DNA of 64,000 bases, taken from positions 620,001 through 684,000 of the forward strand of contig JAACJP010000010.1 of the NCBI GenBank assembly GCA_013368375.1. Direction: 5' to 3'. The notes under the pieces were generated by a model that had not been told where the DNA came from, made no database searches, and was given only the letters and a program-made list of their open reading frames with translations. Position numbers and translations under genes: made by a program. Below are positions 1-12,911 of the stretch, piece after piece. Source of the stretch: Tricholomella constricta. Taxonomy: Eukaryota; Basidiomycota; Agaricomycetes; Agaricales; Lyophyllaceae. How positions within the stretch are numbered: position 1 is the first letter of the stretch; every line of letters begins with the position of its first letter.

Positions 1-3000
1 CACCATGATTGAACTCCGAGTTGTACAGTTCCAGCGATGATGGTGGCAACAACCTGCGATATCGGGTATTGGACAAGTCCTTTCCAAAGGTCAATCCGTT
101 ACACATACCTGACACCAAAACATCGGTCGTGGTGGGACCTGTTCACCGCATTAGACGCGGGTCATTAAAGGATCCGGATCACACTACCTTCATGTAACTG
201 CCGACTCCACGTATCAGCACCCGTAAAGTTAGGTAATTTAAATCCGGAGAAACTCACTGGCCAAGTTTGAAATCCGCCGTGAATTGCATAGCTAGAAGAA
301 TTACTGTCAGCTCACCATCCATTGATATCAGCAAAGAAACCATGCCTTGTGCCATGGTGATGTATCCATACGTCTAACACGGAGAAAATTATTCCAAGAT
401 CCATGATAAACGGAACATAAATTGGAACCATACCTTGAATCTATCAAAGGAAAAAAATTTATTTAATGAATAAGAGACGGCGAGAAGGGTGACGGAGAAA
501 AGGCGGAGCGAAAGCATACATCATCATTGCATTTGGCTTTCCTAAAATAGTATCCGTGTCCATGTCAGCGATACGTGATATGAGAAGGGTCGAGCAATCC
601 CCACCTGGTATCATGAACCCAATAATCAACTCCGTGATGACGCTGGAGGATAGCAGCCAGTCAAGCCTTATTATGGTCGTACACTTCACAGGCTGAACGA
701 TACGCACTTGAGTCCAATTTGCCGATTGGTGATGGCCTGAATCATGCCTACGGAATCATCAGAAGGAAGTGACATGACAATGACAAGGAATTACCTATAG
801 GAATCACGTATACGACGGCTTAGAAAGTTTGTCAGTAAGTACGCAGGGGGTTAAGATCGCAGGCCTTACAAATAGTCAACGCTATGACCAATGCCCATAT
901 AGTCATGCCCGCTTCCCAAACTTGAATGCAGACGCAGGCAAATGTAAAGGTGACGGCTAGCACAGTTTTGCGTTAGCGTGCAGTCGAGGTAATCCATGAA
1001 ATACAACGGTTCTCACCAAAAATACAGAGATAATACCACTCGGGAACTAGATTTAGTTGCGACCCTTATTTAATTATCGCTGTTGAAATGATAAAACGAA
1101 CTGCACAACCTTGAGGATATCTCTCCATGAGTCGTGCATGGATATCGGGAGGCTCTCGCAGCGATTGTTTGAACTGGACCTTAATTGGTTTCCAGAAGTG
1201 GATGATGGCTGGAACGCAAAATAAGCAAGTACGGTCGTTGGATACAGTCTTATTATTACCATGGCTAATTGTGGCTACAGTGGCAAGAGGATTAGTTTGG
1301 AGATTACATTTAGCAGTCGCAACACTCACCGGTTATGGACAGGAATGACAGTCCATACGAAATTACAAAAGTCACACTGCATGATTTCTAAGCTTCTTCA
1401 ACACAGAATAATAGGCTGAAACTCACGAAAGGTACACAGGGCTGTATTCCCTATACGCCTGGACGCGGATACTGGCATTGTCGTCGATGATTCGTTTTAG
1501 GTCGTATATCTTTCCTTCGTTGTCGAAAGCATTGATGGAAGAAACGCTACCATCAATGCATGTTAGTTGATAACGCATTGAAGGTAATATAGGACGCACG
1601 GCATGTACTGGCTGAACCAGATGTTTTTGTACTGTCCCGTGGGCGTAATCAGCACTTGGAATCAAAAGTCATTTGAGGCGAATACGAACGTATAAAATGG
1701 GTGTCAAAAACCCTGGAAAGAGTGAGCTTCAGGCTTTCTGGAAATCCAACAGTGAACTTACAATAGAAGAAGAAGAAACCAATCATAACATTAGCCTCAG
1801 CCCACCCTACATGCCTATGAGATCAATCGAATAAAGGCGATAAATGGGAGCTTTACAAGGTGTCGCAAGTCTGGAAAATTGAGTGAGATTAAACACGGAA
1901 AGGCATCAGCTGGTAAACTTACGGGCTTCCAATGAACGCAATTTGGGCCCAGTCAAACGTTAGTAACGAAAACCCCAACCCACTCCGGTATCCAAACATC
2001 TGGTTAATTTTCTAGTTTTGCAATGTTGAGAGTGGTCATTCGACGGCTATTCAGGGCACTCACGACGTTATTTGGGGCTACCCAGCATACCTATTCAATG
2101 CGTTAGGACGACATCAGAAAAGCGATTGACGAATATAGAATACCCATGTGAAGACACTACGGAACTTAAAGATCAATTCTCAACTGATAAAGACCGTTTC
2201 CCATACCTGAGTGCCTGAAAAAGGTATCCAGGGAAAAAATCTGATGCACATGCTTCAGATATTTTTAAAAATACCGAAAAACGTTCACTCACACCACACT
2301 ACAGCGCCAAGAAAGGCGTACACAAAATACCTTTCTCTGCTCATACCTTCATGCTGTCCAATACCAGCATAGCTTTGGGAGTGCAAGGTGTTGAATAGAG
2401 CGCAGGATACCAAGGTGTTGGGCCAGACTAAAATTGGTAAGTCAATGGCCGGTGATTACTTAAATGGAGCATATGATATACTCATTGACGGCGGGGTCAC
2501 GAGAAATCGGCGGGCGACCCCTCCCATGGAGAAGCCAATAAGTTGGGTAGACATGACAAGTAGCCACTGGTCTGATAAGCAAGCATTAGCCCGACTGATC
2601 AAGGTAAAGGCTGAGACCGTACAAGTGAATGGAAATATTTGATTGTAATAAACCCGTTGAACGGCAACGATGTCAGTTGCGTAAGCACTCTGTGCGCCGA
2701 CCCCTGCCATGATGGTCACAAGCACCTTGAGATGGAAGATACGATGATGTTAGCGAAGGGCAAAATCTAGAAGCAATGGTTACATACATGCTCCTTGATA
2801 CTAAAAGGGCCAGGATTGATTTCACAACCGAATATAGTTGTGTTGGGGAGCAAGCGAGCCCATGCACGACCAAGGGGGAACACTAGTAGCTGCGCGACGA
2901 GCTGATTTGAAGGTTTAAACGAGGTGCTGCGACAGATTTGAAGTACTTACACCTCCGATTGCAACAGATGGGTAACGGAAGTAGAAGAATTGGTTCATTC

Positions 3001-3408
3001 CGGGTATGACAACCGCCCAGAGTATCCCAAGGATCCATGCGCGGAGCGTGGAAGCAGGCATATCAGGGTCGTCAAAGTTTGCCACGGCGGAGCGAACCTC
3101 GGGGTATGGAGAATCATCTTCTGTATGATCGACAACACGTACATTAAATTAGATCACATTATTAGAAAATGAGAGATATAGAGACCAAGCAGGGAGTCAC
3201 TGTCGAGGTTGGGGTCAAACACGTCGTAAATCTCACTCTCGTGCTGGCTCAGAATGGAGGACGCCAGTTTCGAAGCAGAAGGATTGGGACTACTGTCTAG
3301 AGAAAAAGTTGAGAAGCTTCTCGGAATGTTCAGCCGGATGATGATGCTCACCTAAAGATTTCTCCTGGTCCCGCGAATCGTACGACAGATAGACAGCGTC
3401 TGGATGGC
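1..3408 (-). CDS. OPT-family oligopeptide transporter, C-terminus cut by window edge
   Basis: Proton-coupled plasma-membrane uptake of small peptides is the known role of the OPT family. Translating the minus strand exon by exon gives an almost continuous OPT protein: PYPEVRSAV and VIPGMNQFFYFRYPSV (about 2960-3110), FGCEINPGPFSIKEH, GVGAQSAYATDIVAVQRVYYN, STQLIGFSMGGVARRFLV (2456-2725), FFPGYLF, WVAPNN, FDWAQIAFIGSP, NIWFSQYMP, AFDNEGKIYDL with REYSPVYLS (about 1433-1560), SLREPPDIHARLMERYP (about 1110-1170), ITELIIGFMIPG (about 600-640), GYITMAQ, and FTADFKLG followed by VPPRPMFWCQ near the left edge. Introns are about 45-60 nt and very frequent; one exon (1857-1870) is only 14 nt. No frame break is seen in the body. 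The first exons (about 3350-3600) do not join cleanly and the start is unresolved. Family call is strong; substrate unknown. Confidence 0.88.
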
Positions 3409-6400
3409 CCTCCTCTCTGTCTCTGTTCTGGCTCATATCATCCCTCTCCAGATGTCCTCCGTTTACGGCCCCGTCGCGAGGTGGGAATCGAGTCGGAGCT
3501 TCTTCCAGTTCGACCGAGGAGATAAAATGCCCCTCTGGATATGGAGGACGAAATCGGTAGGATTAAAGACCAGTTCAAGGTATTCCGGCTGACAAGAGAA
3601 GGACCTAGAGATAAGCTGGCCAGACTGATTTTACCAGTGACAGCTACGGACCCAGGAATTCGGGAATACTTGCTGCGACGCCTGTGATGAGAGGAAACCG
3701 GGCTCGATAGCGAGCAACGAAGAGGGAGTGGGGGGGTGAAAGAGCAGGAAGCCAGCGCGAGTATTCTGCGGGGATAGCTGTGCCTCCCGCTTACCTTACC
3801 CGCGTACTCAGGAGCTCGAGAAGGGCGAGTCCCAGTCAGGCACAAACTGAAAACCACGTGTTTTCGGATCCACAACTTTCCATCGTACCATCCTGATCCT
3901 GCCTTTTCTTGCTGGCCTCTCTGTCTACTTTACGCACCTGAGAGAGGTATATTGAGTACCCACCGCCTGTTTGCACCGATCTTTATAAAACGCCATTTCG
4001 CTCTCAACTAACCATGTGGGAGGTTTTGGTCCAAATGGGGTCACACTCATCATGATGGCCCATTTCTTTTGTGACCTGAGAACTGATCGAAACCTTGACG
4101 GTCCGCCACGACGCCACGAAGAATGCTGCACTGGCGACTACGACTACAGTTCAAGTTCTGTGTTCATGGTTCCAACCAACCGATCAGCTCACCGCTTACT
4201 ATATTCGGGACCTAGAAATGACATCCTGCAGTAATGCCAGCAATGACATGCTGCCCTCAATAAACTACTTCAGAGTCCCGAACTTACCTTTAGTCCGGTG
4301 GATTCGGTACGAAACTGATAAACGCATCTCAGATGTGCTTGCCAACTGTCACCACCATTTTACACTGCTTCAGGAACCTGGAATCTCCCAATGATCTATT
4401 GCGGCTCCGCAACTTGGGTCTACCTATTCACAGTCCTTGAACTGTACCAGCGGCATACTTCCGCTCTGTCCTTGCCTCAATAGACAACGCTTTTCTCTGT
4501 CGACAACATCTTGTTCCTCCCCCGCTCAAACAATGACTGTCCACCTTGCATGAACACATCCTGAATAAGCTGGATCTGAACGTATCTCTGGACGCGATGT
4601 TTACAAAGGATCCACGAGTCCGCCGTTGGTCTACCCTCTATCCCTTCATGTGTAATTTCGGGTGGGCCATCTCATGAATGTCCACCACCCGCACTTGCCG
4701 TGGAGATATAAAAGTATGTACTTTTCTCGACAATATCGCCCCTGGCCTTGTCTATTGGACATTTTACCGACTACATGCGCAGACGTGAAGTTTCATATCG
4801 GTTGAGATTCTCCATGGGCATTAACTGATTGCCGATGGAGATACTGGAATACATTAGGACAGAATATATTGAATCCTGGAGGTATGGGTGCGACGTACGT
4901 AAGTACCTGACATGAGCGACTAGTCCTGTGGCAGCGGCAATTTCTTCTTTGCTTACGGGTGCAATAGTCCTCAGCTCAGACCGTAAAACCCGAGGTCTCA
5001 CTGGAAGGTTTCTCAGCTATGGCCTTGTGAATCAGCGGTCTTTGGTGTTGCACATATATCCTACTTTCTGTAGTGATCACTTCAAATTATTCCTGGTATC
5101 CCTTAAGCGTGATGGGTAGGTTTTCCTTGATTCGATTCCTGACCTGATACATCATCTACAGAGATCTCAAAATGTCCGGCACAGGTCATATCATCTGGGT
5201 CCCCTGTTTTCTTAGCGCCACGAGCTACTCTAGAGTAATTTGCAGACATGGCGCGGTTTGTCACTTGCTCTGCAAACCAACTGCAAACCTACAACTCTTG
5301 TTGCAGAATTGTTTACAGTATTATAAACCGCTACCCTGGGTCACCATACCCACGGCGCGTTATTTATGTAAGTGATCCAATAGGCTGTGCCCGCGACGAC
5401 CTTAGGCTTTGTTTCCCACAGCGGCCAACCAAGTCTTCCTTCGGGCACCATGTCCCCTTGCGATCAACAACTCTGCCTGCTTACAAGTGATCTGGAGAAT
5501 ACATTTACCAGTTGCCTGGAGGCTGGAGCGCCGTGCTTCGCAAATTGCCCTGCAGGTACGCCCCAAGTTCATCATGATGCTAATGAGATGTCATGGCATC
5601 TACAAGCGCTGCATGCTGAACGATTTTTCGGATTAGGGTCATTCTCAGGTGTAAAGTGAGGAAATATAGACGTACGTATCCATCTGGGGGGCCTAAATGG
5701 TTGCAGGTAAGTAATATAATTGTCTTGGCGCAACAGAAAACATGCGGTAAGTATCAGGAAAAAACAAGCAGTACGGGCTCAATAGACTCTGCAAGGTACG
5801 ATCAGGGCGCAAATTGTAGCCGCATTGACGAGCAGATATGATTCTGACTCTGTGGCAGCAGGTGGCAGCTGTGGCTCGATGAAAAAGATGTCAATCGGCG
5901 GGTCTCTTTGCGGGATTCCGTCTGCTCCGCATTGTGCATGAAGATGCGCCACTGTGCCAAAAGCGCGATCCACATATCAACTGAGACAATGCCACCGAGC
6001 CTTTGAGGCGAGAGATCTGTAGTTCTTCCACAGGCAGTTGACGTCCTACTGGTGGCGTTCATACAATTGTTGTCGTTTCGGCATTTCTGGCGACTCGGGG
6101 GTCCTCAACAGCGCTCACACATAGAATGTGGTCAGCATGAAGGCATGATATAGTGATTCCTGTTGGAGGCGTCGTACGAAACAGAATAAGAAACCGATAT
6201 CGTGTTTTTTTTCGGCGAGGTGTGGATATGTATGACTCTATTTTGGCAACACATGAATGAAGCACCCCGATCCTTGGTTAACGCAATATTGCTGCCTCCT
6301 GAAGAGACACACGTTAGTTCCATCATCGTGACCTCCACTTAACGACTGAAAGGTTCGCATAGGCAGTCTCAGGATCGGCAGTTCCCCAAGGAGATAAAGC

Positions 6401-6416
6401 GAGGGCCCCTACACTC
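3409..6416. other. Gene-poor or unresolved region
   Basis: About 3 kb with no open frame over 145 codons and no family I recognise. The part next to 3409-3600 probably holds the 5' exons of the OPT gene: a minus-strand stretch with PPYPEGHF and ELEEAPTRFPPRDG looks coding but is not in frame with the next OPT exon. Further right there are short open stretches with plausible splice signals on both strands (for example plus strand 5409-5636, minus strand 4771-5001), so a many-exon or decayed gene could be hidden here. No repeats, tRNA or transposon ends were seen. Confidence 0.4.
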
Positions 6417-8429
6417 CTAATACAACACCGCCATCTCCGCCGACACAATCGCAAGCCCGACCACCGTCATTACGAGCAACGGCAACGTATTCCAGTACGC
6501 AAACGTCTTCTGCGTGATAAAGATGCCTTTCTGCTGCAAAATCTGACGCCAGAGCAAACCCGCAAGACTCGCGCTATATGTGAAGCTAACCGCGCCGATA
6601 TTGCTCGCCACCGCAAGCGAGATGGCCGCCGCGCGGTTCGTCTGGGGTGAGAGGTCCGCGGCCCTGATGACCTTGGTGAGCAGGATGGTCGCACCGATGT
6701 TCGTGCCCGAGATGTTGCAGAGGATGACACCAAGGACGCCGACAAGCCAGATGACGGGATACATCTGCTTGTCGGACGCGCGGACGAGCCAGGTGGCGAA
6801 GATCTCGATCCAGCCTTGGTGCGTGAGGGCCTCAATGAGCATAAATTGAGAGAAAGCGAAGGGAACAAGAGCAAACGGAAGGCGGGGAAGCGCGGTGAAA
6901 AATGTGGGAAAGTGTAACGCGAATTTAGCGTAGGTCGTAAGGTAGCGCGAGCGTAATCGCGCGAGTAGAGGTTTGGCGGTGGTGCGTTCAGAAGGTTCGT
7001 TGACGAGAGTCCGTGAGGTCAGTGTGGTATCTCGAGTATTGTTTCTGGTGTTGACCCGCGTGTTAGCCGTCGTAGCGGGGAAAGATGCCTCTTCAAAAGT
7101 AACGCTAGCCGTAGGTGGCAGCGGTGTCAAATCCCTGACATCGTCACCGTCTGGTGAAGGCTTTTCTGAGGAACCTCGACCGCCGACAATCTCTAGTGGG
7201 ACATCTTTCGTTGGGGAAGGAAGGTCATCCGACCATTTCCGTTTTGGTCTTTGTCCGAGCATAGGGATACTTTTAGTCCATCGATAATGATCCCAGACAA
7301 TATCGTAAGTGAATTTGGCAACTGCGAAGGGGAGACTGATCTTCCACACGTCAACATGGAAGAAACTGACGATGATGATCACTATAAGGCAAGTGCCCAG
7401 GAGAACGCTACCGACCCATGCACCAGTTGGGTCCAGGAGCACAGACCAAACATCCAGCTCTTCTGTCACAGTAAGCCGTCGAGGGATGTATTTGGGTTTA
7501 CGGAACTGAAAGCCGAGCGCGATGAGACATGTGACGCTGCATCCCAAGAAGGGGAGGATGGTATAAGCAGTGAACGCAGCATTGTTTACGGAAAAGCCTT
7601 CGCAAATCACGACGTTAGTCGGATTACCAACGAAGAGAACCATACTCGCAGTATTTGCAGCTGCGAATTCGGACATGAGCCAGGACATGTGATTGAGCTG
7701 GGGGAACACGAATTCAGCAACACGATCGTCCAGACAAATGAAGGAACAGTACCTCTGTGACTCTTGTGTAGTATACGAGAAAAGCAGTCCCAGATAAAAT
7801 GACAGGATCATTCCCCAGGAAGACGCTCAACGCGGTCAACATGACGTAGAAGTAAAAAAAGAGTCTGTACCCATGTGATCCTCCCTTATTGCTAACCCAG
7901 AAAGCAGCTGCTTGGAGGACCCCAGTGATGTCCAGTGTAATTGCCATGTAGGCTAAGGAGAAGAAAAGGATAAGGATGTTATACGGCTTGACACCATCTG
8001 TGCCACTAGAAGATGTTGCATTAGCTGGACGCTCCGCGTATTGCGAGTCGCAGAAAGGCGGGGAAACTTGGATGCGTCTCTGGTCTGATGAAGATGACGA
8101 CTAGGGATCGAGAGCAAAAGACCTTTCGACGATACAAGGATGGATAAAAATGAAAGGAGAACGAAACGCACACTATGCCGTCTCTGATCTGTGGACTAAG
8201 TTCAGGACGTGGGGGCTATGACGTCGATGAAGGGACCTACAACGCTGGGTCCCAAGCATTGTGCTGCCCATAGAATGGCAATGGCAAGTATAGGGGCCGT
8301 CGTAAGGTTGATAGGGAGTCGTTTCCGACCAAGATAAGGAAGGCGAATTGGGATTGAGACTGGGTATATAACGAAGACAATCGAGATGATGAAGACCACG
8401 AGGGTGCCAATGGATGATCCCGTAATCAT
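6417..8429 (-). CDS. ArsB/NhaD-type (citrate transporter-like) anion permease
   Basis: Membrane permease of the ion-transporter superfamily that includes ArsB arsenite pumps and NhaD antiporters. Exon 1 starts at ATG 8429 with MITGSSIG and a first hydrophobic segment, then NLTTAPILAIAILWAAQ. A second exon carries VKPYNILILFFSLAYMA and GNDPVILSGTAFLVYYTR (about 7760-7990). The long last exon (ending at 6417) begins around WLMSEFAAANTASMVLF and holds the hallmark GNPTNVVICEGF. Its inverted-repeat counterpart SGTNIGATILLTKV is about 260 residues later. A hydrophilic loop of about 100 residues, rich in S, T and R, separates the two halves. At least three introns; the junction between exon 1 and the VKPYN exon (about 7990-8210) was not fixed. 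Substrate (arsenite, citrate, silicate, sodium) cannot be told from sequence. Divergent from the CorA gene. Confidence 0.85.
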
Positions 8430-9058
8430 TGTGCACTCAACGACAAGCCTTCAATACTTTGGGACTGTCTACCAGACTCGAAATTACGGACTTCAGTGCC
8501 TTTAAACGCATCGGCAAATAGTTGACGTCGATACAGCAGAGGGAGTGGAACAAGATCGGATCATGAATGCACAGCATCGCTTCATCGTTCAAAAAGGGAC
8601 GTACTTGGGTGGAAATTTGGACCTTGACCCGCGGCAAGGTATAGTTCAACGTGAGGACTTCCCCTGCGCTTCCCACTGAAAGTTAAATCAGATATAGGTG
8701 GCGTCGAGGGGGTGTTCGGTGAAATCAGTTATGAACAGCCTCGTTTCTCCGAGGTATTGGAGGGATCCATTTTTAGGGCTGGTTGCAAGCGCTCAGGATC
8801 AGGTGAGAACCATAGCCGAATGCGCGCGTATCGTGGAAAGGAGCAGTCGCAATCCGCGAGATGATCAAGAGCACGCTTTCATCACCAGTTCATTACCAAC
8901 TGATGTTAGATCATTTATTGGGCAGCCTTCAAACTTCAGGCCGCAGGATTGAAGGGTAAAGCCACCCCAGATGTTCAGCGTATTGGGCGCCTATTCAAGC
9001 CTTGGCGTCGCAGGAGCAGGCTGTGCAGAGCGCGAGCTGTCACTTGCCGTTGACCACA
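8430..9058. promoter_or_regulatory. Shared intergenic region between divergent transporter genes
   Basis: These 629 bases separate the start of the ArsB/NhaD-type gene (minus) from the start of the CorA-type gene (plus). Short open frames exist on both strands (8437-8676 minus, 8698-8952 plus) but match nothing I know and lack support. The stretch is the only room for both promoters. No defined operator motif was recognised. Confidence 0.45.
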
Positions 9059-11332
9059 ATGCAAGCACAACGGCCCCCACCCCCACGGCGCCGCCAGTTG
9101 CGTTCTGCTACACTTGACTATGATTTCCGCGATGTGATACCCCGGGACATGCCTCTCCGTGTCCCCGCACCCAGCCACCGGCATGGCGCCCCTTCAGGTG
9201 AGCAAATATCTTGATTAACGTGAATAGACCAATCAATATCGATATCCTAGGACCTTGGCCGTTTCTTGACCTCGATGACGAAGTGAGTCGAGCCCATTTG
9301 GGTCTTGGGAGTTCACTCATCCCTCAACTCATCTAGATAGACCCTGAGCAGCTCAAGGACAAGGAACCCTCGCCCCCCACCCCGGTTTGCAACCATCTCG
9401 ATGCAGCAAAGTGCAAAGGCTGCTGGGCCGGCTATCCTCAATCGCTTTTTCCTAACTGGACACCCGCGCAGCAGAAACGCAGCCGAATTTCCAAGATCGT
9501 GGACAAGTCGACAGAGACCTGTATCATTCATTATGTGGACGTCGATGAGAACGGTCGATTCTCTACCTCAGAGGATCTGACCGTTACATATGACAGGAAG
9601 GATGCTCATTGGGAGTTTATGCGGGCACCTGTGAGTCACTTATGTGCCCAGTATCGAGTCCTTGTTCTCACAAATATACCAGCGACCTACGGGTACGAGG
9701 CTGAGGGCCATGTTCTTGGAAAACCTGTCGGGGCCTGTTCTTCAAATGATCGGAACTAAGTGAGCGCTCCAAGTATGACATTACATCGTAGCTGACTGTC
9801 AATGCAAGATACAATATCGAACCCTTCTTCTTTTCGTCGTCGCTTGGGTGGGTTCCTGCGAGGTACCAGGAGGAAGTTATACCTATGCAGAGTGACCGTA
9901 CGTCTCACATTAGTGTCCTTCTTGCGATGCTGACTTGCCATCCAGACATCACCATTACCCTCACCTTCATTCGCACAATGCCAAACTCCACTATCTATCC
10001 TTTTAGCCCTACAACCACTCATACCGCAAGCACAATCAGCCATTTACATTACTATCCTCGAGACCAAGTCATCGACACCCAAGCGCCGCTCTTCCTTAGA
10101 TCCAGTCAGTTCATTCATCTTTCAGTTCTTCTCATGCTGACTAGAAGGCCGTCCAGGTGATCAAATCCTCCTCCCCGATCTCCTTGCCCTGCACATGGTG
10201 CGATCCCCCATGAACAACACTATTGTCTCCTACCACCTCGGCAAAGAGCACCGCACGACCTCTGCGACCTCACTCCACGCCCGATTAAATGCAGCAGGCC
10301 GTTCCGTTTACTGGAACACATTATTTAAGGATAATGACGATCCCACCTTCGTTTTCCTCTCTATCCTGTGGTATGCGCTCTACGCGTGGGACGAAGCCTT
10401 TGAGGTGTTATATTCTCACATATGTTGGCTTGTAAGCGGCCTGTACCTACAACGAGCTAACAGCTCACATAAGCACTCTCCAGGAATCCCGTGTCCTGAA
10501 TGAAAACGACATCGACCTCACGCAGGAGCTGCATGTCGTCCATGCGCACCTGCTGCACTACGCTTCACTCCTCGAAGACTTCCGCAAGTCCGCTCAGTTT
10601 GTGCTCAACACGCCGTACCCCGCGTTGGACAATTCAGCATTGTATTCTGACGAAGAGAGGGTCCGCTCCAAAGGCCTGCTGGAAACAGAGTGCAAAAACC
10701 TTCTCAGCGAGATCGACCGCCTTCAGAAGAGCAGGGCTATGCAGGGCAAGCGACTCAAGAACGTGATGAACTTAGGATTTAGCAGCGTGCATATTGGAGA
10801 CAGCAAGCACATGAAGAAGCTGACTGAGGCCGCGGTGAAGGACAGCGCAGGTGCGCCATCGTCAATCTCCCTCAAGCCCATCAGCTCATTCTCACATTGA
10901 ATTTTAGCCATGAAGCAAATCGCATACCTAACGATGGTCTTCCTCCCGGCCTCCCTCGTCGCCGTCAGTCTCTCCTTTTTCTCTGCCTCATTTCCGAACT
11001 CACCTTACCGACTGTAGGCTGTATTTGGAATGAACATCGAAGAGATCAACCCTGGGAGCCTCGAAACCCTCCCTCACTACCTTGCAACTGCGATCCCTTT
11101 GACCATCATCACCGTCTGGGTCATCGTCGCATTCCAGTATCACCCGCGGCACCCGCAACGCACAGGCGTCGAGACCGGTAGTGCAGGCAGCCGGTTATTG
11201 GACCGCTCCGCCGTGTGGAACACGCTCGGGCGCGTGGGGTGGCCCGTGTTGCTTATGTTGGATTTCTTTGAGCAGCGGAGGGAGAACGAGGATGCCGCAA
11301 ATCGAGTGAAATATGGCTCGGACACAAGCTGA
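9059..11332 (+). CDS. CorA-type magnesium/divalent cation transporter
   Basis: CorA channels import Mg2+ (some Co2+ or Ni2+) as homopentamers. The exons read in order: MQAQRPPPPRR and DYDFRDVIPRDMPL; DPEQLKDKEPSPPTPV with CNHLDAAKCKGCWAGY; IIHYVDVDENGRF and LTVTYDRKDAHWEF; long soluble helices with ESRVLNENDIDLTQELH and LETECKNLLSEIDRLQ; MKQIAYLTMVFLPASLVAAV (first membrane helix) ending in the signature GMN of FGMNIEEI; then LATAIPLTIITVWVIVAF (second membrane helix) and a basic tail. An intron interrupts the codons just before the GMN motif (after LVA). Start chosen at the first in-frame ATG, 9059. At least seven introns. The N-terminal domain is larger than bacterial CorA, as in fungal family members. 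Plasma-membrane or vacuolar location cannot be told. Confidence 0.87.
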
Positions 11333-12355
11333 CATTTGGCCCGGCACTAGTGCCCATAGCCCGATGGATTTATGAGCTTTAATGTGTGGAAGGATGGATG
11401 ATATTTTATGCATGTGCACAATGCCTATATTATGTATTCAGTATGGACATACCTTTAGCCACTGTATCTTTGCGCAAACAGGTAAACCACAGAACAGTAT
11501 CGAAGGATCGCGGAGCATATAAATACCTACTTACGCTACATCGATGCAGGCCTTCCATAGCCCAAGCAAAGCAGATAATACTGCAGCACACCACCTTTAC
11601 CTTCTCCTGTGATTCGCCAGCCACTCGTTTATTGCGTCATGCGCCTTACTGATGTCCCGGCGCTGGTTGCATTATCGGTGGTGCTTCTTCCCTTGATCGG
11701 GTCATTGAACAAAGAGAGCTCTTCGCGTCATATGTCGAGTTTTCAGCGTTCTTTGACTGTGCCCAGTACAAGGCGTGGAGCCGACATCAAAGATCAAGGC
11801 AGCCACCCGCTTGAAACTCTCTGACGACTCGTGTCTAGCTGGCTTGGCCGGGGTGTCAACGTCTTTGGTTGAGTTTATCATCACAACTTGAAGGATGCAG
11901 TCACACAGCGAGGAAAGAAAGTTTGGCGGGAAAAATTGAGCACTATGGGAGCCACCCATTCACTATGGGCATTATTGCTCAGGTGAATTGACATGGCGGC
12001 ATCATCAATGTCCATTTCGAAGGCTTCTGGTTCTTAACTGCAGTGCAATGACCTTTATTAGGATCAAGAGGACGTACATATATCTCAGTAATCCAAGGTT
12101 TGGTGTCGAACTCTAGCAAACATGCGTTTGAGGTAATGTCGCTTTCAGCATTCTATGTCTACAACAAACAGGGATCGCAGGATATCATCTTCTGGTGAAT
12201 GATCCCGGAGCAAAGTGAATGCTGTCAACGCCGGCGCAGAAGACGAGTACGTATTCCTAATGATACAACGCAAGGACGCGTGAAGCAGGGTATCATGACG
12301 ATGTTTGGATGATAGCAACGAAGGGAAGGGCAGTCACGGCGATGCCGATGATTTA
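11333..12355. other. Intergenic, 3' ends of convergent genes
   Basis: About 1 kb between the stop codons of the CorA-type gene and the first BRI3-like gene. It must contain both polyadenylation regions. Open frames here are under 90 codons with no recognisable content. I see no gene. Confidence 0.5.
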
Positions 12356-12911
12356 TCAAATGCGGTCGCCACATCTTGTGCACACTTCCTCGCTATCCAA
12401 GCTTCAACATAGCTTGTTAGCACAAGACGAGGTAACAGGGCGTATCGACTTACCATAGACAAATGAGTCCGATAGGGAAGAAAACCTGCACGTCAAGATG
12501 ACATGCGTTAGCCACGAGGCAAGGCGGGGGAAACATCACAGAGCTTGTTACTTACGACTGCGGCAATGATCCCACATACACCATATTTCCTCGTGCGCGA
12601 ATGGTTTCCCTGTGCGCATTGTGCAAATTCTGCAGTACGTGATAAGATTTTTTTAAACCACGGATCGTATAGGAGTAACGCGTACGGGCGGCGCGATATT
12701 GCTCGCCCATCTGGGCAGCAGACATTTCTCGAGTAGGTTGTGATGGCATCTGCGCAGGATGGGGTGCCTGCGCCCACTGTGGCTGAGGTGCCTGCTGCCA
12801 ATGCGGTGGGGGTCCTTGTCGCTGTGCGTCGGGTGTTTGGTTGCTCGAAGCATATGCGGGAGGTGCAGGTGCATGTTGGAGGGTCGTTTCCGCGCCTTTC
12901 GTGTCAATCAT
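12356..12911 (-). CDS. BRI3-like small membrane protein, copy A
   Basis: Brain protein I3 (BRI3)-family proteins are short, proline-rich at the N-terminus, with one hydrophobic hairpin and a terminal CxxCG element; they sit in lysosomal or endosomal membranes in animals. Here ATG 12911 opens MIDTKGAE, followed by a P/Q-rich stretch with QAPQPQWAQAPHP, then EQYRAARTRYSY. Three splice joins give EFAQCAQGNHSR, then GIIAAV joined to VFFPIGLICLC, then EEVCTRCGDRI and stop at 12356. The last exon follows an intron with donor GTAAGT and acceptor TTGAAG. An upstream in-frame ATG (13043) would add 44 basic residues; I prefer the internal one because the proline-rich part then starts the protein, as in the paralogue. 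Function in fungi unknown. Confidence 0.68.

Noticed and set aside
1..3408. OPT transporter as a pseudogene
   Set aside because: Early impression from many short frames; joining exons by splice signals restores a continuous conserved protein through the body.
8437..8952. Two short frames between the divergent transporters
   Set aside because: Under 90 codons, unrecognised, and the space is needed for two promoters.
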